Source of the DNA: Fibrobacter sp.
GTDB lineage: Bacteria; Fibrobacterota; Fibrobacteria; Fibrobacterales; Fibrobacteraceae
Assembly (NCBI GenBank): GCA_024399015.1
Contig: JAKSIC010000005.1
Span: forward strand, 62,001-126,000
Direction of reading: 5' to 3'
Length of the DNA stretch: 64,000 nt
Positions 16,946 to 25,743 of this stretch are shown here, one piece after another. The notes beneath the pieces were generated by a model. That model worked only from the letters and a program-made list of their open reading frames with translations. It searched no databases and had not been told where the DNA came from. Positions within the stretch are counted from its first letter, which is position 1; every line of letters starts with the position of its first letter. A program made the position numbers and the translations under genes.

Positions 16946-18190
16946 TTATTGCAGCCTCAAACGGTTTTCCACCGCTGTGGTTTTAGCATTTTTAACAACA
17001 GACAAGAAAGCCACCTGTTTCTGAATTACAGAAACTACATAGCCTTCCAATACAAACTTCTTTCGAACGTAGGACACTCGGATATGAGCCCCCTGCAACA
17101 TGGAATGCAGGGCAAGATCCGTTTCCATTTCCTTGCACAACTGAAGATTTTCCACAGAGTCATCCGGGATCACCGTAATGTTGCAGTTCAAGTCAAGGAT
17201 ACCGGGAACTTCTCCCACGCGGTTTTCAAAATCCTTGGTAAAATCAGATTCCAGGCAACTTGCCGTAATTTCTGCCCGACCAAAGGTAACCTTCACCGAG
17301 TAATCAAACATACGGCTATTTGATGATTCCAGAATGGACAGAATGGAACGTTCCATCTGAGAATCTGTCACAAAGGAATCCGACTGGATACGAGTAAAGT
17401 CAACGCATCCACGAACCTTAGGCAGTCCATCAACGCAAGCCTTCATGGCTCGCTTCATGGAGAGGTTCTTGACATGGCCATGCAGGAACACAATGCCCTG
17501 TCCCACCTGGAGAGTAATCTTCTTTACATCTTCCGGGAATACCTGTGTCAGTTTGTTTCGGACAACAGTCTGCAACTTATCATTAGCAGCATTCTGTGCA
17601 TTTTCCGGCATGGTGATAAAGACCAAAGTCTTGTCTTCCAAAAGAACAGCCAACTTATCTTTTTCACCATCATTCACGAGCCCCACGCAAACACCAAACT
17701 GATCTCGAATGGCGTGATAGACATGATCGCCCATCAGGGTTACGGAACTTTGGGACGGCAAAAGACGATATCCATCGGGAGCCTTCTCTTCTTCCACCAC
17801 AATCTTTTCACATTCAATTTTTCGAGCTGGTCCACCATCATAACTGATGTTGATGATTTCCTTTTCAGGACCTTGGAAAACGCTTTTCACAATTCCAGGT
17901 TTGGGCTGACCTTTGAAGTAAAGCCAGTTGCCCGGATTGATACGGTTGTGGCCGTAGATCTTTGCATAGTCCTTGTTGATTTTGTCAGACCTGCAGAACG
18001 TGAATTCGTGTGAAAAGGCTACAAAAAGCGTCTGGCACTTTTCGCAGCTACACAATAGCGGAATATGGGAATCCATTCCCCCGTAGGTGGAATAGTTTTC
18101 ACGAGCATAGATGCCATGCTCCCGCACCTTCTGGCACCGGCGGCAGAACAACTGCTGTGAAAACAACCTATGAGGAAATAAAGGACGCAT
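16946..18190 (-). CDS. Zinc-ribbon and BON-like domain protein of unknown function
   Basis: The 414-residue protein has paired cysteines near the N-terminus (FCRRCQ at 15-20 and CSCEKC at about 48-53), suggesting one zinc ribbon. A middle region with SH3-like character follows (NPGNWLYFKGQPKPGIVKSVF). The C-terminal half has BON-like segments such as ITLQVGQGIVFLHGHVKNLSMK and VRKKFVLEGYV. No signal peptide is visible. The ATG at 18190 has no ribosome-binding site: the bases upstream are a heptamer repeat that fills the gap to gltX. An internal start is therefore possible. Function unknown. Confidence 0.6.
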   Translation of the reverse strand: MRPLFPHRLFSQQLFCRRCQKVREHGIYARENYSTYGGMDSHIPLLCSCEKCQTLFVAFSHEFTFCRSDKINKDYAKIYGHNRINPGNWLYFKGQPKPGIVKSVFQGPEKEIINISYDGGPARKIECEKIVVEEEKAPDGYRLLPSQSSVTLMGDHVYHAIRDQFGVCVGLVNDGEKDKLAVLLEDKTLVFITMPENAQNAANDKLQTVVRNKLTQVFPEDVKKITLQVGQGIVFLHGHVKNLSMKRAMKACVDGLPKVRGCVDFTRIQSDSFVTDSQMERSILSILESSNSRMFDYSVKVTFGRAEITASCLESDFTKDFENRVGEVPGILDLNCNITVIPDDSVENLQLCKEMETDLALHSMLQGAHIRVSYVRKKFVLEGYVVSVIQKQVAFLSVVKNAKTTAVENRLRLQ

Positions 18191-18267
18191 TGATTGAGTG
18201 GTTAGTGGTTAGTGATTAGTGGTCAGTTGTTACTGTTTACTAACCACTGTTTACTAAGCACTATTTG
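18191..18267. repeat. Eleven-unit degenerate heptamer array between gltX and the BON gene
   Basis: The 77 bases divide into eleven consecutive 7-base units on the plus strand, such as GTGGTTA (twice), GTGATTA, GTGGTCA, CTGTTTA (twice), CTAACCA and CTAAGCA. The right half is roughly the inverse complement of the left. The array runs exactly from the BON start codon to the gltX stop codon. Confidence 0.85.
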
Positions 18268-19740
18268 TTATCCCATAAGTGGAAGTGCTACATCAATTCT
18301 ACGGAGGGTTTCTTCCTTACCGAGGAGTTCGAAAAGTTCCCACAGGCCAGGACCAGCGGTAACACCAGAAACAGCCAGACGGGGAGCACCCACCAGTTCG
18401 CCAACCTTGTGGCCGATACGTTCTGCGAGAGCGTAGAATTCCTTTTCGATGACCGGGGTCTTGAAATCTTCGATGGAAGCCAGCATGTTGCGGACTTCGG
18501 TAGCAAGGGCGCGAGAGCCTTCGCCGAAGTGCTTCTTGGCACCCTTTTCGTCGTAGGTTTCCGGAGCCTTGAAGAAGTAGGTGGACATTTCAGCCAGGTC
18601 CTGCACGAAGTGGGCGCGGGGCTTCAGCTGCTTCACAATTTCCAGGAGACGAGCTTCCGGTTCGGCGCTCAGGTCGAAGCCCTTGGCAGCCAGACCTTCC
18701 TTCATGATGGAGAGGAGCATAGCGTCGTCGCACATGTGAATGTGCTGACCGTTCATCCACTGCAACTTCTTTTCGTCGAAGGAAGCGGGCTTCGGGTTGA
18801 TGCGTTCCAGAGTGAAGCAGTCGATCATTTCCTTGATGGTCATGACTTCACGATCGTCACCCGGATTCCAGCCGAGAAGTGCAAGGTAGTTCACAAGAGT
18901 TTCCGGCAGGTAGCCCAGGTCGCGGAAGTCGCCCACAGAGGCAGCACCCTTACGCTTGGAAAGCTTACCGCCGTTCTTGTCGAGAATCACCGGCAGGTGG
19001 CACCATACGGGAGGTTCCCAGCCGAAGGCCTTGTACAGCAATTCGTGCTTGGGAGTAGAAGAAATCCATTCGTCACCGCGGAGCACGTGGGAAGTACCCA
19101 TCAGGTGGTCATCGCAAACACTTGCGAAATGATAAGTGGGGTAACCGTCGCGCTTGATCAAAACCAAGTCGTCCAGAAGTTCGTTCTGGTACACGATGTG
19201 GCCACGGATCATATCGTCGAATTCGGTGACGCCAGTTTCCGGAACCTTGAAGCGGATCACAGCCTTTTCGCCAGCAGCAATGCGGGCTTCAGCTTCTTCG
19301 CGAGGAATGTTGCGGCAGTGACGGTCATAACCGGTCACAGAAACGCCAGCCTTTTCCTGTTCGGCACGAACTTCCTGAAGGCGTTCTTCGGTGCAGAAGC
19401 AGTAGTAAGCGTCGCCAGAGTCAAGGAGCTTCTTGATCTGTTCGTTATAGATGTGGAGGCGTTCGCTCTGGAAGTAAGGACCGCAATCCTTTTCGCAACC
19501 CGGACCTTCGTCCCACTGGAGGCCAAGCCACTTGAGGTCACGCATCAAATCGTGCAAAGCGGTTTCGTTATAGCGCTTACGGTCGGTATCTTCGATACGC
19601 AGGTAGAAAACGCCACCCATGGCCTTTGCAAAGAAGTAGTTGTAAATAGCAGTACGGGCACCGCCAACGTGGAGGTAGCCTGTGGGGCTAGGTGCAAAAC
19701 GCACACGGACGGGACGCTTATTATTGCAGCAATCGCACAT
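18268..19740 (-). CDS. gltX: Glutamate--tRNA ligase
   Basis: The 490-residue class I synthetase charges tRNA-Glu. It has the HIGH-type motif in FAPSPTGYLHVGGARTA (about residues 15-31) and the KMSKS-type motif KLSKRKG. The C-terminal anticodon-binding helical domain is complete. The ATG at 19740 is preceded by AAGGAATAAACT. The first residues MCDCCNNK form an unusual cysteine-rich N-terminal tag before the catalytic core. The gene stops exactly where the heptamer array begins. Confidence 0.97.
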   Translation of the reverse strand: MCDCCNNKRPVRVRFAPSPTGYLHVGGARTAIYNYFFAKAMGGVFYLRIEDTDRKRYNETALHDLMRDLKWLGLQWDEGPGCEKDCGPYFQSERLHIYNEQIKKLLDSGDAYYCFCTEERLQEVRAEQEKAGVSVTGYDRHCRNIPREEAEARIAAGEKAVIRFKVPETGVTEFDDMIRGHIVYQNELLDDLVLIKRDGYPTYHFASVCDDHLMGTSHVLRGDEWISSTPKHELLYKAFGWEPPVWCHLPVILDKNGGKLSKRKGAASVGDFRDLGYLPETLVNYLALLGWNPGDDREVMTIKEMIDCFTLERINPKPASFDEKKLQWMNGQHIHMCDDAMLLSIMKEGLAAKGFDLSAEPEARLLEIVKQLKPRAHFVQDLAEMSTYFFKAPETYDEKGAKKHFGEGSRALATEVRNMLASIEDFKTPVIEKEFYALAERIGHKVGELVGAPRLAVSGVTAGPGLWELFELLGKEETLRRIDVALPLMG

Positions 19741-20186
19741 AGTTTATTCCTTTTTTTTCGCGGCAATTCCCTTTGCCGATTTTCGTCACAAAGGTTCGTC
19801 GCGAGATTCCGCGCAGATTACGCGGGGTTAAATTTTTCTATGTCAAAAAATAGCAAAACTTTTTCCTGCAGGCGTAGAGGGGGTAGCGGAAAACTCGCCA
19901 CGTTGGGGTAAGCTTTTCGGCCCGCTGTAACGCGGCGAGGTTGCAGCGACCTTTGGACACTTGGCCTTTAGGCCTTAGTGTACATGGCCACCTTTAGGTG
20001 GTGGGGAGGCCTCCCCCACCTATTGAAAAAAGAGACTTTCCCGTTGGAAATCCACTGTGTTTCCCCTTGGTTTTCGCGATGTTTTTCGCTTTTTACCGCA
20101 TATTCCTCCGCCAATCAGCAACAACGTAACCCGTTATCCTTCAACGCTTTACTATATTTCTGCCGTATTTTTAGCATAAAGCGGGC
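19741..20186. other. 446-bp intergenic region with clustered palindromes
   Basis: No convincing gene is seen. A possible imperfect stem (CTCGCC near 19894 with GGCGAG near 19935) is followed by three short palindromes in a row: GGCC-TTTA-GGCC (19963-19974), CCACC-TTTA-GGTGG (19988-20001) and GGGGAGGCCTCCCC (20003-20016). The upstream signals for gltX (minus) and the AgcS gene (plus) must also lie here. It may hold a structured RNA or a REP-like repeat. Confidence 0.45.
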
Positions 20187-21656
20187 ATGTGTCCGCGTAG
20201 CCAAAGGATCGATACGGAAGCTTTTACCGCTTTTCTTGATACCATCGATGGCTATGTTTGGGGAGTTCCCCTCATTGTCGTCATTCTGTTTGTAGGCCTG
20301 CTCCTCACAGTCCGCTTGGGCTGCTTGCAGGTGGTGAACCTCCCCAACGCCCTGCGTTACATGCTCCACAACGAAAAGGGCGGCCAGGGCGAAGTCTCTA
20401 GCTTCGGCGCACTTTGCACCGCTCTTGCAGCCACCATCGGCACGGGTAACATCGTGGGTGTGGCAACTGCTATCGGCACCGGCGGACCCGGCGCTCTTTT
20501 CTGGATGGAAATGGCAGCCTTCTTCGGCATGGCAACCAAGTACGCCGAAGGCGTTCTGGCCGTGAAGTACCGCAAGATGGATTCCGACGGTAAGGTTCTG
20601 GGCGGCCCCTTCTACTATATCGAAACAGGCCTTAAGGAACGTTTCGGTTGGAACATGAAGTGGCTTGCAGTGCTCTTCGCCATCTTCGGCGTCTGCGCAG
20701 GCGTCATGGGCATCGGCACCATCACCCAGGTGAACGGCATTACCAGCGCCATGGCTCGTCTCACTCCTAACGCAGCAGAATTCGTGAACATCGGCGGTAA
20801 CTCCGTCAGCGTTACCACCGCTATCGCAGGTGTGCTGGTCACAGCATTCTCCGCATTTGTGATTATCGGCGGTCTGAAGCGTATCGCCAAGGTTTCTACC
20901 TACGTCGTTCCGGTGATGGCAATCCTCTACATTCTCGCATGCTTGCTGTTGCTCATGATGAACTTCGCTGCAATTCCCGAAGCCATCCAGACCATCGTCC
21001 GCGCCGCATTCAATCCCAGCGCAGTGACCGGCGGTGTGGTGGGCACCATCTTCATCGCCATGCAGAAGGGTATCGCCCGCGGTATCTTCAGTAACGAAGC
21101 AGGCCTCGGTTCCGCTCCGATTGCAGCAGCTGCAGCAAAGACCAACGAACCTGTCCGTCAGGGTCTGGTTTGCATGACCGGTACTTTCTTCGACACCATC
21201 ATCATTTGTACCATGACCGGCCTTGCCATTGTGGTTTCCGGCGCTTGGGATCCGAAGCTGGGCCTGGAAGGCGTGAACATCACCATGGAAGCGTTCTCCC
21301 GCGGTCTCGCATTCTTCCCCGGTGGCGCAACCATCGCTCCATATTTCTTGGCAATCGCCCTGGTGTTCTTCGCATTCACCACCATTCTGGGCTGGGCTTA
21401 CTATTCTGAAAAGTGCCTGCAGTACCTGATTGGCGGCAAGAAGAAGAAGGCAATCCTTGCCTACCGCTGGGTTTACGTTGCTGCAATCTTCATCGGCCCC
21501 TACCTCACCGTAAGCGCCGTGTGGACCTGCGCAGACATTTTCAACGGTCTCATGGCATTCCCCAACTTGATTGCCCTGATTCTGTTGAGCGGTATTGTCG
21601 CTCTGGAAACCAAGGACTTCCTGGATCGCTTGCACAGCGGCCAGGTGGGCGAATAA
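20187..21656 (+). CDS. Alanine/glycine:cation symporter (AgcS family)
   Basis: The 489-residue protein has about 11 hydrophobic segments and the family signatures GNIVGVATAIGTGGPGALFW and SNEAGLGSAPIAAA. Members import alanine or glycine with Na+ or H+ across the inner membrane. The ATG at 20187 has no strong ribosome-binding site; the text aligns with family N-termini from about residue 12 (FTAFLDTIDGYVWG), so a non-ATG start just downstream is possible. A terminator follows at 21728. Confidence 0.93.
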   Translation: MCPRSQRIDTEAFTAFLDTIDGYVWGVPLIVVILFVGLLLTVRLGCLQVVNLPNALRYMLHNEKGGQGEVSSFGALCTALAATIGTGNIVGVATAIGTGGPGALFWMEMAAFFGMATKYAEGVLAVKYRKMDSDGKVLGGPFYYIETGLKERFGWNMKWLAVLFAIFGVCAGVMGIGTITQVNGITSAMARLTPNAAEFVNIGGNSVSVTTAIAGVLVTAFSAFVIIGGLKRIAKVSTYVVPVMAILYILACLLLLMMNFAAIPEAIQTIVRAAFNPSAVTGGVVGTIFIAMQKGIARGIFSNEAGLGSAPIAAAAAKTNEPVRQGLVCMTGTFFDTIIICTMTGLAIVVSGAWDPKLGLEGVNITMEAFSRGLAFFPGGATIAPYFLAIALVFFAFTTILGWAYYSEKCLQYLIGGKKKKAILAYRWVYVAAIFIGPYLTVSAVWTCADIFNGLMAFPNLIALILLSGIVALETKDFLDRLHSGQVGE

Positions 21657-21727
21657 TCATCGCAGAATTCGCGCAGGCTGATTCCGCGCAAAATCGCTGA
21701 TTAGTTTCGCGAAGATTCGCAAAAGAA

Positions 21728-21756
21728 AACAGATGGTGACGAACCATCTGTTTTTT
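21728..21756 (+). terminator. Intrinsic terminator after the AgcS gene
   Basis: A perfect 10-bp stem AACAGATGGT/ACCATCTGTT with a 5-base loop is followed by a T-run. Confidence 0.9.
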
Positions 21757-21840
21757 GTTTTATCAGAAAAAGTCATCGCGTTTGTCATCTTTTGACATCG
21801 GCAAAAATGTATTTTAAAAAAGTCTAAAAAGAGGGTGAAA

Positions 21841-21999
21841 ATGATTACCACATTTTTGATTGTTCTAGGGGTTCTTGCCCTACTGGGAGGAGGCAGCGCC
21901 GATGTAGGAGACGCCTGCCTAATCACCCTTCTATTGAAGATTTTGCCCTTGCTTTTGATTTTTGGCGGAATTTTAACCCTTGTCATGTGTAGTCACTGA
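21841..21999 (+). CDS. 52-residue small membrane protein
   Basis: ATG 21841 is preceded by AGAGGGTGAAA and the frame closes at TGA 21999. The product has two hydrophobic stretches (FLIVLGVLALLGGG and LLLKILPLLLIFGGILTLVM) split by a short acidic, glycine-containing turn, which suggests a helical hairpin in the membrane. I recognise no family. Coding is supported by the ribosome-binding site and the hydrophobic pattern only. Confidence 0.55.
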   Translation: MITTFLIVLGVLALLGGGSADVGDACLITLLLKILPLLLIFGGILTLVMCSH

Positions 22000-22073
22000 C
22001 AACTTAAAGGTGATCTGATTAATTTCCTCAAAAAGAACAAAAACTATATTTGCCCCCGTAACAAGGATTGATT

Positions 22074-22634
22074 ATGGCAAAAGAATTTCAGATGCAAATG
22101 AACCTGGCTTCCCGCCTGGACAAGTATTCCCTGAAGCTGCAGCAGCTCATGGTGAAGTCTAAGTTTACCCTCAAGGCCATGGAATATGGCGCAACCCACG
22201 TGATGCTCCGCGACCTTATGAAGTACGGCGTGGAACTTGACGGCGTGTTCAACAGTGTTGGCGATTTCTGCTTCTCCAAGACCACCCTTCCCCTGGAAGA
22301 ATACGCCCTGGATATGGAAGTCCAGTTTGACGCAGTGACCTTGGAAGCTCGCCTTATGAGCATCAGCATTTCCAGCAAGCGCGTAAAGGACGGCAACACC
22401 GAAACCGAATATTCCTTCAACTTCGAAAAGGACGCCGACAAGGAAGACTTCGACATGGTGATTCCCTACTTCAAGGTGAAGGAGCCGGACGAAGAACAGG
22501 ACGACCCCAACAAGGTTGACATGGGCGGCCTTCAGGATGCGCTTTCCGAACTGGAAGGCGGTGGCAAGGGCAAGTTCAAGCGCAAGAAGAAGCGCCCCTT
22601 CATCTACTACGATACATACTTCACCATCAAGTAA
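22074..22634 (+). CDS. Hypothetical cytoplasmic protein
   Basis: The ATG at 22074 is preceded by AAGGATTGATT. The product of 186 residues has no signal peptide or membrane segment. It has a mixed alpha/beta look, an acidic stretch near residues 140-155, and a very basic segment KGKFKRKKKRPF near the C-terminus that could bind nucleic acid. I do not recognise the family. It precedes ispD on the same strand by 59 bp. Confidence 0.75.
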   Translation: MAKEFQMQMNLASRLDKYSLKLQQLMVKSKFTLKAMEYGATHVMLRDLMKYGVELDGVFNSVGDFCFSKTTLPLEEYALDMEVQFDAVTLEARLMSISISSKRVKDGNTETEYSFNFEKDADKEDFDMVIPYFKVKEPDEEQDDPNKVDMGGLQDALSELEGGGKGKFKRKKKRPFIYYDTYFTIK

Positions 22635-22693
22635 TCAACCTGCGCGGACAACGCAAAAAGTCGACACAAAGCCTTCACCAACCAGATACTTTT

Positions 22694-23428
22694 ATGGATA
22701 AAAAATTTGCAGTGGTTCTCCCGGCAGGCGGCCTGGGCAAACGTATGGGCGGAAACATTCCCAAGCAATTGATGCTTTTGGGAGGCAAGCCCGTTTACCG
22801 TTACTGTCTTGAGACATTCTTGCAAATGGATGAAATTGTCGAAGTGGTGATGGCCGTGCCTGCCGACTGGAAAAGTCATTTCGAAAACGAACTTTTCGCC
22901 AAAGAATCAGAACGCTGCGATGCAGTCAAGAACTGTGAAAGCCTCACTCCGGAAATGCGGGCCAAGCTGAAAATTGTCGTGGGCGGCGCGGAACGTTGGC
23001 AGTCCGTGGAAAATGGCGTAAACGCCCTGACTAGTGGTGCCGAATACGTGCTGGTTCACGACGTGGCCCGCCCCTTCGTCAGCAAGGAAATCATTCTGGA
23101 TGTTTGCAACACGCTGGTAACGAAGGGCGCATGCCTTGTAGCAAAGCCTGCCGTAGACACCATCAAGATTGCAGCCGACGGACGTGTTGAAAAGACCATC
23201 GACCGCAACACCGTTTGGATGGCGCAAACGCCCCAGGCAGCACGCATTGACCTGCTCAAGAAATTGTACGCGAGAATCGCCGCAGAACCGCTGAACTTTG
23301 TACCCACCGACGAAGCCAGCATCCTGGAATTCTTTGGCGAGCCGGTCTATATCGTGAAGGGAGCCGCAGCCAACGACAAGCTGACCACTCCCGAGGATTT
23401 CGAAATCTTCGCAAATCGTGCGAAATAA
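22694..23428 (+). CDS. ispD: 2-C-methyl-D-erythritol 4-phosphate cytidylyltransferase
   Basis: The 244-residue enzyme makes CDP-methylerythritol in the MEP isoprenoid pathway. The nucleotide-binding motif LPAGGLGKRMGGNIPKQ is at residues 9-25, and the later blocks VLVHDVARPFVS and AQTPQAARIDLL match the family. No strong ribosome-binding site precedes the ATG. It is not beside other MEP genes in this window. Confidence 0.94.
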   Translation: MDKKFAVVLPAGGLGKRMGGNIPKQLMLLGGKPVYRYCLETFLQMDEIVEVVMAVPADWKSHFENELFAKESERCDAVKNCESLTPEMRAKLKIVVGGAERWQSVENGVNALTSGAEYVLVHDVARPFVSKEIILDVCNTLVTKGACLVAKPAVDTIKIAADGRVEKTIDRNTVWMAQTPQAARIDLLKKLYARIAAEPLNFVPTDEASILEFFGEPVYIVKGAAANDKLTTPEDFEIFANRAK

Positions 23429-23464
23429 TTCCCATCGTTTCGACGCGGAATAATTTTCGCAATT

Positions 23465-24439
23465 TTAAGACAGCATAAACATTCCTGCAAGGAACACCAC
23501 AAGGCCTCCTGCAAAGGAAGCCACAATGTGGATGTAGGCCGCCAGCCATCCGGTTTTGGCGGCTCCTTTGTCTATGCCCTTTTTCAGGGCGATGGCAGCA
23601 ATTCCAAACAACATATTGGTGACGGTCATGCCCACACAAACTGCTCCTGCGGAAGCAAGGGCCAACGCCACCATGGAATTCAAGAGACAGAACAGAACAA
23701 TCAAGGCCACAGCTGGGCACGGCACAATTCCCGTTACGGCAGCCACCCCAATCAGTTCCTTCCAGGAAGTATTTTTTGAAACAGCAACTTCGCCGGCTTT
23801 ATTTTCGCCGATGCGACGGTTTCTCAAAAGTTTCACCAAATCATGGATGGCAATTCCTATGAGCAAAAGTCCAGTGAAGCAAACCAGTCCGTAGCTCACT
23901 TTTTCTATTCCCTGACGCCCCAATTCAAAGGAAGGGAACACGGCTGCTTTCAAAATTCCGTACAAAACAAAAAGTAAAATCACGGCGCTCAAGGTGTGAG
24001 TAAAAGTAATTCCCGCGCCAAGGGCAATACCATGTTTCCACTTTCCCTTTCGCGCAAGGAAATACCCCACCACAATGGATTTTCCGTGGCCAGGCCCTAG
24101 AGCGTGAAGCATTCCGTACAAAAAGCAAATCAGAAGAAAGGTCCAGATAATGCCGGATTCACCATTCTTCATGGCAGTGATTTTCGCGGCAATATTTTCA
24201 CGAAGTTTCTTCTGCTGGTCTGCAAAATTTTCCGTTAGGCAAAAAACATGAGTGTCATGAATACTTACAACAGACTGATTGTCTTGAGCTACAGTATCGG
24301 GGAACGGCGTCGATTCAACAGTTTCAGTAGATGCCGTCGAACCATCCATCGAAAACTTTTTCTTTGTAACGGCAGAAAAAGAGAACTGTGCACAAAGCAG
24401 CAACAAGGCAACAAACAATGTGGCTACAGACGATCTCAT
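23465..24439 (-). CDS. NicO-family nickel/cobalt transporter
   Basis: The 324-residue membrane protein begins with a signal-like segment and a ~100-residue extracytoplasmic region. Several transmembrane helices follow, with the signature HALGPGHGKS, a second motif TFTHTLSA, and VTGIVPCPAV. NicO/RcnA-type proteins move Ni2+ or Co2+. The gene overlaps the DUF1007 gene by 4 bp (ATGA), so the pair is translationally coupled. The direction of transport and the metal are not decided by the sequence. Confidence 0.88.
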   Translation of the reverse strand: MRSSVATLFVALLLLCAQFSFSAVTKKKFSMDGSTASTETVESTPFPDTVAQDNQSVVSIHDTHVFCLTENFADQQKKLRENIAAKITAMKNGESGIIWTFLLICFLYGMLHALGPGHGKSIVVGYFLARKGKWKHGIALGAGITFTHTLSAVILLFVLYGILKAAVFPSFELGRQGIEKVSYGLVCFTGLLLIGIAIHDLVKLLRNRRIGENKAGEVAVSKNTSWKELIGVAAVTGIVPCPAVALIVLFCLLNSMVALALASAGAVCVGMTVTNMLFGIAAIALKKGIDKGAAKTGWLAAYIHIVASFAGGLVVFLAGMFMLS

Positions 24440-25014
24440 TTCTTGAACCTCACATAAAGGCCCTCCACATAGGATCTAAAGTCCTGCATCAAGGTCAGGC
24501 CTTCAAGACTATCGTCATAATAATCCACTTCTAACGCATCAGGAGCTTTGGCGTCAGAATTACCCATGTCAGAAGTGACCTGAATATAATTCGACGGATC
24601 AGCAACAACTATAACCAGGAACTTGTATTCATTTGAAACAGGAACGGAAAAACGAATCAGGTAATCCAAGACCAGTTTCCCATTTTTTTTCCTCGCCTGG
24701 AAATTTTCAACATTCAGCGCAGGCAAAAATTTCGTTCCACTCAAAACGTAGTTGTAATAGTTCTGCTTGGCAAGAGGATCCAAAACGGCGATTTTCAACG
24801 ATTCCAATTCTTTTTTTGAAAGCGAGCCATCATCATTTGCGTCGGCAGCAGCGAACATGGAAGTACCATAAATCTCGTCATATTCCCAATGGTTCTGAAC
24901 ACCGATAAACCCAGTCTCGTCAAACACAGCCTGAACAGTCACATCCGCAAACACATGCGGGTGCGCCCAGGACATGGCGCTGAGCAAAACCAGAAATAAG
25001 AAAAAAAGTCTCAT
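24436..25014 (-). CDS. DUF1007 periplasmic metal-binding-type protein
   Basis: The 192-residue protein has a signal peptide (MRLFFLFLVLLSAMSWA) followed at once by HPHVFADV, the metal-ligand-like start typical of DUF1007. A complete 12-residue EF-hand loop, DANDDGSLSKKE, lies near residue 60. DUF1007 genes commonly pair with NicO/HupE-type transporters, as here. A role as periplasmic metal chaperone for the adjacent transporter is inferred. Confidence 0.85.
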   Translation of the reverse strand: MRLFFLFLVLLSAMSWAHPHVFADVTVQAVFDETGFIGVQNHWEYDEIYGTSMFAAADANDDGSLSKKELESLKIAVLDPLAKQNYYNYVLSGTKFLPALNVENFQARKKNGKLVLDYLIRFSVPVSNEYKFLVIVVADPSNYIQVTSDMGNSDAKAPDALEVDYYDDSLEGLTLMQDFRSYVEGLYVRFKK

Positions 25015-25132
25015 TACAAATCAATATATAAAATATTGACATTCTGCAAAAAAGTAGCACTTTTTTTTGCCCACCCTATTTACACAAATGTTAGCTTTAA
25101 CTAATTTTAATTTAGCAATTTGGGAGTTATAA

Positions 25133-25738
25133 ATGTCCTGCTTATCACAGTATCACGACTTGATTTTATGCATCGTATCCGCATTGGAAGCAAGAGATTC
25201 CTATACCAGTTTTCATTCGTCCCGCGTGGCAGAAATGGTGGAAGCCCTATGCAGGTTTATGGGCATCACCGGAGATCAGGAAGAGCTTTTTCACATTGCA
25301 GCGCATCTGCACGACGTGGGTAAAATCGGGATTCGTGACGACGTTCTTTTGAAAGCAGGACGCCTTAACGACGAAGAATGGGAGATTATGAAATCCCACT
25401 CCATGCAAGGTTACGAAATTTTGCGGAAAGCAAAACTCTTTGAAGATGTAGCAGTCATTGTCCGCGGTCACCATGAACGCTGGGACGGCAAGGGCTATCC
25501 CGACGGATTGGCAGGCAACAATATTCCCTTGGGATCAAGACTGATTGCCATCGCCGACTCCATCGACGCCATGATTTCAGACCGTCCGTACCGCAAGGGA
25601 TTGGACGTTTCCATCTGCAAGGAAGAAATAAAAAAGAACGCCGGAATCATGTACGATCCCGACGTAGTTAAAGCCGCAATGGACAACTGGGAAGAACTGA
25701 TTAAGGCAGGCACCGATATCTGCGTTATGCAGAAGTAG
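25133..25738 (+). CDS. Stand-alone HD-GYP phosphodiesterase
   Basis: The 201-residue protein is almost entirely an HD-GYP domain. Metal-binding segments are HSSRVAEM, AAHLHDVGKIG and HHERWDGKGYPDGL, the last containing the GYP signature. Such domains hydrolyse cyclic di-GMP or related dinucleotides. There is no receiver, PAS or membrane domain, so input must come from a partner. GGGAGTTATAA precedes the ATG. It converges with the DUF1302 gene with 5 bp between the stop codons. Confidence 0.92.
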   Translation: MSCLSQYHDLILCIVSALEARDSYTSFHSSRVAEMVEALCRFMGITGDQEELFHIAAHLHDVGKIGIRDDVLLKAGRLNDEEWEIMKSHSMQGYEILRKAKLFEDVAVIVRGHHERWDGKGYPDGLAGNNIPLGSRLIAIADSIDAMISDRPYRKGLDVSICKEEIKKNAGIMYDPDVVKAAMDNWEELIKAGTDICVMQK

Positions 25739-25743
25739 GCTGC

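Noticed and set aside
19978-20295. 105-codon plus frame before and over the AgcS start
   Set aside because: It overlaps the real AgcS gene in another frame, passes through the palindrome cluster and has no family resemblance.
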